NCBI GenBank assembly: GCA_024138025.1
Contig: JAMXBD010000113.1
Location: forward strand, 1,054,001-1,118,000
DNA from: Combretum micranthum
Lineage: Eukaryota; Streptophyta; Magnoliopsida; Myrtales; Combretaceae
DNA length: 64,000 nucleotides
Direction of reading: 5' to 3'
The notes below the pieces were generated by a model. It did not search any database and was not told the origin of the DNA. It was given only the letters and a program-made list of their open reading frames with translations. This document shows positions 1 to 10,100 of the stretch, piece after piece (the stretch's first letter is position 1; the number at the start of each line of letters is the position of its first letter). A program made the translations under genes and the position numbers.

Positions 1-2434
1 TTACCAGAATAACCACAACAAACTGCCTCTGAGTAAGTAAAAGGCTACATATTGGAATCACTGTCTTCTACTTCATTTAAAGCATAAGCTACAAGATTAG
101 CCTTAACATATATTTGCGGAGGCCTAACTTCTCTCGCAGGTCTATCTTTAGCAATGAAATACTACTACTGTGGTGATGGTGTAGAAACAATAACACTATG
201 TAATTCTGGTTTAAGTTGAGAAGTAAGCTTTGATGTAGAATCTAAATCAATCTCAACCTCCACCTACACACTTGATTACTACTGGACTTTCTCAGATGAA
301 GAGCTAGAAGATAAGTCATGTAACATAGCAGTTTCATAAAAAATAACATCTTTACTAATTATGACTTCAATTTTAGACACCACAATTTATATCCCTTAAC
401 ACCAAACTTATAAACAAGTAATATACACTTTATAGATCTAGGCTCTAATTTTTCATTATTAACATGAGCATATGCAAAACATCTAAAAACTTTCAATTCA
501 GAATAATTAGCAGGATTACCAGACCATACTTCTTATGGAGTCTTTTTCTCTATAGCAGTTGATGGAGACCTATTAATTAAAAAACATTCTGTAGAAAACC
601 ACTTCAACCCAAAATGACTTCAAAAAATGAGCATTTGAAAGCATATATGGAACTTTTTCCATTATTGTTCTATTCATCTGTTCTATCACACCTTTTTGTT
701 GTGGAGTATCGGGAATTGTCAAGTGTCTCACAATTCCCTCTGAATTGCATAGAAAATTAAATTCATTAGAACAAAACTGCAAACCATTATTAGTGTGAAG
801 ATCTTTTACCTACTTCCCTATCAGTTTCTCAATTATTGTCTTCCACACTTTAAATGTGGGTAATGCATCATTTTTTTGTTTCAGAAAAAATACCCAAACT
901 TTTATGGAGAAATCATCAATGATTATCAACATGTAATTAGTACCTCCACTAGAAGGCAATCTAGATGGCCTCCAAAGGTCAAAATGTATGTAATCAAGTG
1001 TGCCCTTTGTGTTATGAGTACCTGTGGTGAATCGAATTCTCTTTTGCTTCCTCAAAACATAACGTTCACAAAATTTAAGATTGCCAATGCTTTGCCCATC
1101 AAGAAGTCCTCTTCCACTCAATTCAGTCATATCGACTTCACTTATATGCCCTCAATGTATGGGCCAAAGTCTGGTAACATCACTTGCTAATAAGGAAGAA
1201 GAATTGATGGTTGCATCACCTATAACTATAGAACCCTCCAAAGCATACAAATTTGCACTGTTTTTTTTTGCCCTTTCATCACCACGAGAGAATCTTTACT
1301 AATTTTTAGAACTCTACCTTTACCAGTATACTTGTATTCTTTTGATCATGAGTACTTAAAGAAATCAAATTTCTTTTCAAATAAGGTACATGTCTCACAT
1401 CACCAAGTGTTCTGACAACATCATCAAACATTTTAATTTTAATTGTATCAATTCCGACAACCTTGCAAGAAACATTATTTCAATCAAAACAATACCCTTA
1501 GAAACTGTATCATATGTTGAAAACCAATCTGATTGGGACACATATAAAAATACAACTAGAATTAAGAATCTACTCCTTAATTGTTTAAGGATCATCATCG
1601 AAATCAATAAGAAGTTCTCCACCACCATGGTCTTCAGCTACATCAGCTTCACCAGATTTTTTTGGTTGTTTACACTTTAATTTGCAGCAGCTCTCTTGTT
1701 CTTATCTGCAATTTATGACACTTTGACTTGATGTGCCCTTTCTTCCAAATTTTATCTTTATTTACAGACTTTGATCTACCTCTTGAATTACCACTAGAAT
1801 TATGTTCTTGACTCTTACCACGAATAACTAGGTTCTCAGCCTAAGGCTTAGATCTAATTACAAGATGTTTCATCTTCTCAAAAGAGCTTAAGGTTTCATA
1901 AACATTATCAATTGTAAAAGAATCATGATTATATAAAATGGTATCTCTAAAAGTCGAATAAGAGGGAGGTAAAGAAATAAAAAAAAATCAAACATAAATC
2001 CTCTTCATCATACTTAACCTCCAAAGTTTCCAAATAAAAACAATTTCTTTAAAAGTAGTTAAATGATCTTTTAGAGACTCACTTTCTGTCAAACGATGAG
2101 AATATAGATGTAGCTTGTTAGTCAAGCTTTTCGTTATACACAACTGCTCCAATTTCAACTATAACACAGTAGCTGTCTTCTTCTTCAATAATTCTGCAAT
2201 ATTTGATTTGATAAATATAGATGAATTTGAGAAAGGGCTTTTCGATCCTTCGATTATTTTTCCTTGGGTAACCATGACGAAGGTATTTTACAAACCTAAT
2301 AATGCATCATCCGAATCCATTTGCACAAAAATCTCTCGCATCTTTACTTGCCATAATAGAAATATGGGTTTGTGATCCAACAACAAAATATTGTATTGCA
2401 CAGTTGCCATTATAGTGAGAAAACAAAACCTTCT
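1..2434 (-). pseudogene. Broken gag-pol of copia element 1 (gag to integrase)
   Basis: Remnants of one polyprotein are read on the minus strand in several frames. At 1690-1760 there is a zinc-knuckle trace (GHIKSKCHK). At about 1500-1560 a protease-like stretch includes DWFSTYDTVSKG, followed by a region ending near an LISLSTHD-type motif. At 810-1130 lies the integrase N-part, with DYIHFDLW and IIIDDFS. At 573-782 lies the integrase core end, with HLTIPDTPQQKGVIEQMNRT, the usual copia TPQQNGV..RMNRT signature. At 1-560 is the integrase C-terminal and linker region (NRSPSTAIEKKTP, VFRCFAYAHV). Gag sequence fills about 1770-2434. Frameshifts separate every block. The family normally encodes a single ORF of about 1300 residues, and here the longest open piece is 106 residues. 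Confidence 0.85.
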
Positions 2435-2446
2435 GCTTTAATACCA
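2435..2446 (-). other. Primer-binding site of copia element 1
   Basis: On the minus strand this reads TGGTATTAAAGC, a two-mismatch version of TGGTATCAGAGC. That sequence is complementary to the 3' end of plant initiator methionine tRNA. It lies three bases inside the LTR end at 2450, which fixes the orientation and the internal LTR border. Confidence 0.8.
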
Positions 2447-2699
2447 GTTTGTATTATAAAAATAATATAAAAATAATAGCAAAGAAATGTAAAACACACA
2501 TAGAGATTTATGTGGAAAATCCTTGATAGGAAAACCACGGGTAGAGAAGAGAAAATTCACTATATGTTGAAGAAGGAGTATAGAAATAGTGAAAAAATTG
2601 CACCAAAATAACACTGCATAACAAAAAAAACCCTAAATCCATATATATTGTGAAACTCTAATTATAGAGGCATCTTTTCGATGTAATGTCTTGGAGTTT

Positions 2700-2752
2700 G
2701 TCAGAACTCCAAAGTTAAGCGTGCTCTGGGCAGAGCAATCCTAGGATGTTTG
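2700..2752 (+). promoter_or_regulatory. 5S rRNA-like pol III promoter segment in the Cassandra 5' LTR
   Basis: The segment contains GTCAGAACTCC, AAAGTTAAGCGTGCTCTGGG and CAATCCTAGGATG. These match the middle of plant 5S rRNA, including the internal promoter A-box region (AGTTAAGCGTGC) and the C-box region (TAGGATG). A true 5S gene is about 120 bp with matched ends, and only the promoter half is recognisable here. It is therefore the LTR-borne derivative, not a ribosomal gene. It is better preserved than the copy at 4445-4500. Confidence 0.85.
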
Positions 2753-2929
2753 GCACAAAAAAAAAAAAAAAATCGTAAGGCGTGTGATCAAAGCGGACAA
2801 TACATCGATGGATAGAGTTTTGAGTTGTTACACAGTGCTTCTGGTGTCCTAGTTGTGCCTGAGGGTGCGCTGAGAAGGCCAGTGTACTTGGCATCACGAT
2901 CCCTACTCAGGGTAACTTGAGGGCCTAGG

Positions 2930-3324
2930 TGTCACGGGACGAGAATGTTACTCCTCAAAAAGTTCCCGTGCGGCGCTCAATCATCCTTCATATCATCTTT
3001 TGTTGCTAATCTAGATGGCAAGCCAACCTTATCTTCCCTAACTTCCCAGGTTTGTTCCGAGCCCTATATTCTCATAAGGAGCGCCCTCTTGGCTTTGCTA
3101 CGATCCTCCATGTGTTTAGGAGGTTTAACTATATCAACTGGTTTCGGCCTGCCTTGACCTCATCAGGAGAGCGGCATCAACTCCCAACTAGTTTGTCTAC
3201 AGGAAGCTAGACTCGCCTTCAGAGATAACCTACACCACGAACAAACCTTCTACTGATGCCACTCATATCTCTATATGCTCGAGTTAAACACCCCCATAAA
3301 ATCCTCAACTCTTGGACCGTGACA
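2930..3324 (-). repeat. LTR of the antisense TRIM (3' LTR in element orientation)
   Basis: This is a 395-bp repeat with TG/CA-type ends (TGTCACGG to GTGACA). It pairs with 3851-4245, which has the same length and differs at scattered bases. The purine tract abuts it at 3325. Confidence 0.85.
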
Positions 3325-3850
3325 GTCTCTCCCACTTAAATTCATGACATCCTCGTCATGAGGCAAACTTGATGCAGCTACTACCCACTCTCAAGCTCTC
3401 AACCCTCTCCACACCCATTGTCAACACACCCAAGATCATCTCACCAGGACTTCGGGCTTTCATAGGCTTCCTCTCGCCCTCACCTATTCATCCATCCTCC
3501 GAGATCGTCTCTTGTTGAGTTGCCCAATGATAGGGTTTGAGCATAAGATCTTGCTTCAACCCCAACTCGCGACACATCTGCCCTTAAGCAACGATGTCCT
3601 CACTCTGGTAGCCGCTCCGCTTGAGCTTCATCCACATGAGTTGAATTGACAACAAGATTATGAAAAATCCTTATCTCTATGACTCATGACACCGCTACCT
3701 TCTAGCAACGATGTCCTATCTCTGGTGGTCGCTCCTCTTGAGCTTTACCCACACGAACCACATCCACAACAAGAATTACCTACTCGATAAGAACTCTGGG
3801 TAGCATTTAAGCGGTCTGATGGAGCTGGGAACTTTGGCTTTGATACCATT

Positions 3851-4245
3851 TGTCATGGGACGGGAGTTTCACTCCTCAAAGAGTTCCTGTGCGGCGCTCG
3901 ACCATCTCTCATATCATCGTTTGTTGCTAATTTTGATGGCGAGCCAGCCTTATCTTCCTTGACTTCCCAGGTTTGTTCCAAGCCCTATATTCTCATAAGG
4001 AGCACCCTCTTAGCTTTGCCACGATCCTCCATGTGTTTGGGAGGTTCGACTATATCAACTGGTTTCGGCTTGCCTTGGCCTCATCAGGAGAGCGGCATCA
4101 ACTCCCAACCAATTTATCTATAGGAGGCGAGACCCGCCTTTAGAGATAACTTACACCACAAACAAGCCTTCTGTTGATGCCACTCATATCTCTATATACT
4201 TGAGTTAAATACCCCCATAAAGTCCTCAACTCTCGGACCGTGATA
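3851..4245 (-). repeat. LTR of the antisense TRIM (5' LTR in element orientation)
   Basis: This is the 395-bp partner of 2930-3324. On the minus strand it is followed by the initiator-tRNA primer-binding site. Its outer end is TATCACGG where the other copy has TGTCACGG, a single mutation of the terminal dinucleotide. Confidence 0.85.
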
Positions 4246-4444
4246 CTAAGGGAGCCCCTTCCGCTGCAATGGAGCCTAGGGTGGCAGGTGGTGACAAATG
4301 GTATCAGAGCAGTGGTTCTGGATCTATATAACGAAACTAACGAGGACATTAGTTTATAAGTGGGGGAGTATGTGATACCCCTCAAATATAGATTGTGGAA
4401 CTCTAATCATAGAGACGTCTTTTCGGTATAATGGTATGAAGTTT

Positions 4445-4500
4445 GTCAGAACTTCAAAGTTAAGCATGCTCTGGACAGAGCAATCTTATGATGGTTGACC
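4445..4500 (+). promoter_or_regulatory. 5S rRNA-like segment in the Cassandra 3' LTR
   Basis: This is the second copy of the 5S-like stretch (GTCAGAACTTC, GTTAAGCATGCTCTGG, ATGGTTGACC). It keeps the GATGGGTGACC-like end better than the 5' copy, but has transitions in the A-box (GCGTGC to GCATGC). The changes look like CpG decay. It lies about 75 bp inside the LTR, the same relative place as in the 5' LTR. Confidence 0.85.
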
Positions 4501-4899
4501 CCCTAGGTAGCGTTAGCACCAAAAGGACAAAACCATGTGGCATGTGGCTAAAGCGGACAATACCTCGATGGATAGAGTTTTGAGTCGTTACATAGTGCCT
4601 CTGGTGTCCTAGTTGTGTCTGAGGGTGCACTGGGAAGACCAGTGTACCTGGCATCATGATCCTTGCCTAGGGTGGCCTGAGGGCCTAGAAGTGCGCCCTC
4701 TGCTGTTGTGGAGTCTGGAGTGGCAGGTCGTGACAATATATATGATGTATGTAAGCCGAGTCAAAGGCTAACAGCTTATATTTGGTAGCCTTCATTTCAA
4801 AGCCGGCTTAAGGCTGGTGGTATACTAGTCAAGGCCGACGGTCTTGACTCCAAAGTTGGCGGCTTTTTTCTGGCTGGATTTAGCTCACTATCTCCAACA

Positions 4900-7130
4900 A
4901 TATTCATGACCTTGGTGTCTAAAGGTTCCCATATTACTTGATGATCCTTTAAAAATATATTGTAAATTTTATTTCGATATATTAAACAATAATCTTCAAG
5001 GTATCCTTGAGTTTAGGCTAGTTAATATCTAGTCCAATTTGTGACTTGATCTATTAATGGCTTTGTACAATGTTCTAAAACTCTAAAAGCTTGTATTTGG
5101 TCCTTTCCCATAAATCCTGGGCCATAACCTCCATCCACATAAATAGTATAGAATGCAGGTTTTACATCATATCCTAACAATTACAGAGGGATTGAATGGA
5201 ATGTCATTTTTATTTTCTAAGCAAGTCCCTCGTATAATATGTCTCTACTTGACTAAAGACTTGGAAACAAAATTGAAGGGGTTTAAGCATCAAATATATC
5301 TTTTAATAAGTTAAGGCATTGCCTTACATATATTTGCCCGTAGAAAAATTGTATTGTTGATAGGTATGTGTTGACATAACTGAGAATTTTCATTATAGGC
5401 ATGGGATGATGTATAAGCCTAGCACTAGTGTTAGCGCAACAAGATAATTAATTTTTTTTTTTTTTTTTTTTTGTTTTCAATGTGTGAGATCTTAACACAA
5501 TTTGTATGTGTTGCTTTAGGCTAATTGAAATCACATTGCCTCCAATATAACATATACATATACATATATATATATATATATTTGTATAACATATCATCTC
5601 TTTCCATCTCTCTTTTATTTTATTTTATCTGTTTTTTTTTTTTTGGAAATAGTGCATTCATACTAATTGCCATGTATTTGGTCAGGTCCTTTGCTGTATG
5701 CATACAAGCGTATGCATAAAGATAGGTTTAGGCATTGGAACAAACATGGTATATTAATAAACAATAGTGAAAATATCAAGTTTAAGTCAAGTTGAACTTT
5801 TTGTGACAGTGAAAAATACAGGCTCAGAATTGAGCTTGTTAAAGACTCGCGATCTTGATATTGGCTCATTAGACTTGTTTAATTTAACGAGTCTAAGCTA
5901 GGGCTTCGTTATATGTATAACTATTCAAATACTTATATTTATAGTTTTATATTAACATAAATAACAATATATAATAAATAATAATTAAAAAAATCATTCA
6001 CGAGCCTATTTACAAGTAGGCTTGCGAGTCTAAAGAAAAGTTCAGGCTTGACTCATTCAAATAAATGAGTTTTATTTTGAGCTCAAGCTTGACTTGTTTA
6101 TTAAATAAGCTTAAGTGGAAGTGTTTGAAACAAACCAAATTTGAGTAGTTCGTGGATGGTTCGGCTTGATTACGGCCCTATTAAACTGGTTGTGAAGTGT
6201 CCAACCTTTCAGTTTTACAATTCAAGCTGCGTCCAAATTGGCTGATCGGTGCCGAATGATCAGCTCTATTAATGTTCCATTCATGTAGAGTAGGTCATTC
6301 TGTTTGGCAAGTGACAATGAAACAGGAGTTGGAGGCTCTCGAGCATTATCAATATGCATGGTTCAATCGTCTCCTGGAAAGCCTGAAATTGCATATATAA
6401 GTGGATTTTATGGAGATTTTTGAGAGACTTAACACAAGAAATCAATGCTGGGAGGTAAACCATCCTACGCGGCTCAGCTAAGGGGTTAGGTCGAATCCTA
6501 AATCTGGATGATATGCTTAGCCCTTAGGTATATGGGGATGACTTTATTGACGTGTTTTCACGGGTTGTTTTTGTTAGCTTACTAATTTCTGTTGTCATCA
6601 CTGGCCCCTTCATACTCCAAGCTATGTCAAAAGTTTCATTATTAATCATCACAAATAAGTTTTATAAATTTATCTTTTTCTTTATTTAATTTTTTCTTTA
6701 AGTATTTACGCAACTTAGATTATCGAATTTTTATTTGTATTGCATCTGTATCTGATCTACATTTGTAACTTATCTATATCATATCTGTTTAGTTAATTTA
6801 TGTGTAAAACTGTTAGTTAATCATCGATATTTATTTCTTGATAAATTTCAGCTTAAAAATAATAAAAATATGATGTCAAAATTACTAAAATATGATAAAA
6901 CAAACAGACCCTTGATAACTCTTGAATGAAAAGAGCCTTGGGTATATTTTTGCTCCAAACACGGATTATGCAGCGGTTATATATGTCGAATGCAAATGGG
7001 GTACTACTACCCTCTTTTATATTTCGTTTTACAAATATATAATTTATTGTGCCAACAGATATGTTTGCATAATGAATCGTTGTGATACATGTATCAAATT
7101 CCTTGGATGAAGCAAAGTTTACATCACCCT
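4900..7130. other. Intergenic stretch with simple repeats and an uncharacterised coding-like remnant
   Basis: No gene is supported. A short minus-strand open stretch at about 5040-5180 reads like old coding sequence (YGPGFMGKDQIQAF, ending before a stop), but I cannot name its family and see no flanking exons. There are T-runs at 5450-5472 and 5632-5644, and a TA microsatellite at about 5567-5582. A palindrome-rich segment is listed separately. The PRUNE-like gene's stop codon lies at 7131, so about 300 bp next to it could hold its 3' UTR. Confidence 0.6.
5820..6180. mobile_element. Probable hAT-type MITE, imperfect palindrome
   Basis: The segment is rich in complementary words such as GAGCTTG, CAAGCTTGAC and ACGAGTC, and ends ACGGCCCTA. 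This resembles the CTCGAGCTTGACTCG-style non-autonomous hAT elements common in dicots, and it is similar in style to 58853-59299. The left end and the target duplication were not resolved, so the borders are approximate. Confidence 0.4.
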
Positions 7131-10100
7131 TTAATATGTGCTAGCAAACTCTTCAAGAAACCGCTCAATAGTTTTTCTTGATGTGAATTTATCAATCTCA
7201 AATGCTTTCATCTCATCTCTGAGTCCTGGAATGCCAAAGCATGAATACTCAAAATGATAATCATAGTGTAAAAGTTATTCATAAATATCATGAAGCAAAC
7301 AACAAATATGCTTGGCTTTGAATATTATCTTTTGCATACTTGATGCTTCTGAAGCTTCTGATTCCAAAGTTTCAGGAGAAAAGGGAAGAGAAAAGGATGA
7401 ATTCTAGGGGTGATCAAGATGAAAAGTAGCAGAGATAAATCAGAATATGATATTCATTTTTGACAATTTAAGAGGAAAATGGATGTGTGGTGAACCACAG
7501 CGGGAATGTCGATGAGCAGAAAAGGATGCTGGTATAGAGTATGGGTATACAGAACCTTGATCGGCCTACATGCAAAAGGAAGTCTGCTAGTATATCTTAC
7601 CTGGTTGCGGAAGAACCTTCAGCGGCAAGTGGGTGGCATTTGAATTGATAAAATGCATAAGATTCTGCATCAGTTCAACAGATTCTGCATAGACCAGGAT
7701 CTCTCTCTAACAAGAACATAAACAACTTTAATTCAGTCTGTGCATCGCGTGGAAAAAATAAATATGTACTGCTTGGACGACCTATCTCTAACAACCCCTG
7801 TATTGACACCCTCATACATAAGAAGTAGTTCCTCGCACAGGCTCTTTTTCATTTTTGTTTTTCCTATTCTCTTTTATTTTGGGGTGTGAGTGTGTAGGAC
7901 CTTTCTCATATGTCACACTCAAAATGAAATGTACTGCTGGAGATTGATGTTTTAAGGTCCTACCCACCTTTCACTTACATGCTTTGGGAAAGTCACAGAA
8001 ATATATAAGATGCAAGCCAGGTCTCTTCCCCTTAATAAGGGGCGAAAGCCAATGTACACAGATTAACATCATAAAACATTTTTCACACAGGGAAATGAAG
8101 ATCATTGCGGAAAGATCCTATCATCCATTTTCATCCTAAAGACAACTAGTCTCTAAGGTTGCATCGGTTATAGAAAATGATTTCCTGCAAAAATGTTTTC
8201 GTTTTCTTCTGTTGCACAGAACATTCCAATAAAAGGAAAACAATCACTCAAAAGAGGGAGTGAAAACAAGGAAAACCCCCTAAAAGAAACCCATAAAATT
8301 TATTATTAATGCAGCCATCAACCATCATCATTGGCCTCCCCGACCAATATCACCACCTCCAATGGCAACTAGCTAGTAGTCAGCAGCAAATACCAACTTA
8401 GCCACCACCGCAGAATCTGCTACAAACTTGCACAAATGATTAGAGATCAAATGCTCTTAAGAAAAAGCATTTTTTTTTTCACTTCCACTGTCAATACATG
8501 CTATGTATTGGTTGGTCTCCACGTCATTTGCCCATATTTTATGGGCGTTACCATCAACTAGTGACTTAAAACATATTCTCTTAAAAGATTCCCACAAGAC
8601 CTTTTAAAAGAATCTTCAAATACTTTATTTTACATGGCCCATCTACGTCGCTACCTACCTTTGAATATTATAGAAAAATTAATCCAACCATAGGTCTAGG
8701 TTATGTGCATCTTCTCTTTTCTAGTATAAATGAGAAAATGTTATTAAGGCAAAAGAGTGAACATGCTAACAGTATCCGTAACCAAGGAACCAAATCAAAG
8801 TGGACTCAGAACAGGAAACTGAGACCATCCAGTTAGAAGGCTCAGATGTTGCTGTGTTAATTAAAACAGCAGCAGTATAAGGAGATCTTATCAGTTGAAT
8901 CAATGAATTAGAACCTATTAAAACAACAAGACTTTAAATATTTTGTTCCTTTTTCAACTGTTCAGTTAAATTGAAGGGTCATCCAACTTGGAACCAAATA
9001 GTCCACAATTCAATAGCCAATCTGATTCAAAAAACATATTTCCCCTACCTTGAAGTTCTTCTCAGCATCATTGTACCCTGAAAAAATCATAAGCACGCGC
9101 AACTTCTCTAGCTCTGAAAATTTTCAAAAGTGATGGTTGCATAAGTCATCAATAAGTGAAATTTTGAGTTGTAGAGGGTTTAAAAAAGGAGAAAAAAAGG
9201 GCAATCTAGTTAGATATATCCTGGTCTATAATATTATATAATTAATATAATAGCCTATACTATATCTATAAGTTTAAGTTTTTGATCAAATGATTGTGGT
9301 ACAAATCTGATCGTGCTAATATGAACTTGGAATCAAAAAGAGCAGTCATGAGTTTGAATCTTGTGCACCCTTATCAACTGCATTAAATTAAATTGTCCAT
9401 ATGATAGGTCTTAGTTAAAGTGTTGGCTCACAAGTGATCGGATGGTTGTGGTAACATGAGCTAAAAGAAAAATCGAATGACTTTGTCAGTAAACCCACTT
9501 TCAAATGTCATGCGCAAGGTATACACTGAATATGCATTGGTAAATCTTAGCCAAAAATAATTAATGAATAACCCTCAAAATATGAAATAATCCCAACACA
9601 CTATGCCTAGAGAAAATATCATACATTAAGCTTGGATAAGAAAGAACATAAAGCGACAAGCTTGCAAGGTTACATGAGACTCTTCTTTACCAAATGACTT
9701 GATAAGCTAGATTCTCATAATTAATTACTAATAAAAGCAGTCCTATCTTTATACATGGATTAGAGAGATTATTTCATGTTTAATCATTGTTTAAAAAAAA
9801 AATTACACAAATACACTTTATACAAAATTAATTATCATTATACCATTGCTATATCACATATAGTACGTGCAATATAGCTTTTCTTGCTTGTATTGTATGT
9901 TGGATATGCAATATATATATGTGTGCGTATCATACTTTCAATGTGCGATACACATAGAACCATTTTGCATGCGTCCCGATGCCTAGTTCATGAATAGCAG
10001 GTAGGTGGCCATGGCGGTTATGGTTTGAGTTTCAGTGACCAAAGGAGATGGTTATGGGGAACTTAACGATGGGGTTGCGGTGATGCAAGACCTTGTGCGG

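Larger units (their letters stand above)
2930..4245 (-). mobile_element. Second TRIM, antisense, inserted in the Cassandra 5' LTR
   Basis: Two 395-bp direct repeats (2930-3324 and 3851-4245) start TGTCACGGGAC and end ACCGTGACA in plus orientation. They flank 526 bp without coding sequence. On the minus strand a primer-binding site, TGGTATCAAAGC (3848-3837), follows the LTR at 3851. A purine tract, AAGTGGGAGAGAC (3337-3325), precedes the other LTR. The element therefore runs right to left. The flanking five bases are CTAGG (2925-2929) and CTAAG (4246-4250), a 4/5 target duplication. The Cassandra LTR sequence resumes exactly after it. It is a short non-autonomous LTR element that would need proteins from elsewhere. 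Confidence 0.85.
2649..4735 (+). mobile_element. Cassandra-type TRIM (terminal-repeat retrotransposon in miniature)
   Basis: This is a non-coding plus-strand LTR element. The complete 3' LTR is 4371-4735 (365 bp, TGTGATACCCC to GGTCGTGACA). The 5' LTR is 2649-2929 plus 4246-4296 and is split by a second TRIM. The internal part is only about 74 bp: it begins with the primer-binding site TGGTATCAGAGC (4299-4310) and ends with the purine tract AAGTGGGGGAGTA (about 4358-4370). Both LTRs carry a 5S rRNA-like segment, the defining trait of Cassandra elements. The first roughly 22 bases of the 5' LTR appear missing or altered compared with the 3' LTR. The flanks are (AT)n on both sides, so a target duplication of the type ATATA or TATAT is likely but ambiguous. 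The element sits inside the LTR of copia element 1, so it is the younger of the two. Confidence 0.85.
1..4899 (-). mobile_element. Ty1/copia retrotransposon 1, 5' portion, with its 5' LTR split by nested TRIMs
   Basis: This is a minus-strand copia element whose 3' half lies beyond the left edge of the window. Reading leftward from 4899, the order is: 5' LTR (4899-4736, continued at 2648-2450), a primer-binding site, gag, zinc knuckle, protease, GAG-pre-integrase, integrase core, and the start of the linker towards reverse transcriptase. The LTR starts TGTTGG and ends ATACA on the minus strand. The two LTR pieces sum to about 365 bp once the 2.1-kb insertion (2649-4735) is removed. All reading frames are broken by stops and frameshifts, so the element is dead. 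The copia order (integrase before reverse transcriptase) is supported by the integrase fragment at 573-1130. The left LTR and target-site duplication cannot be seen. Confidence 0.85.

Noticed and set aside
2700..2752. A genuine 5S rRNA gene
   Set aside because: Only the central promoter half matches. The ends of the 5S molecule are absent and the segment recurs at the same place in both LTRs of a TRIM, so it is Cassandra-derived.
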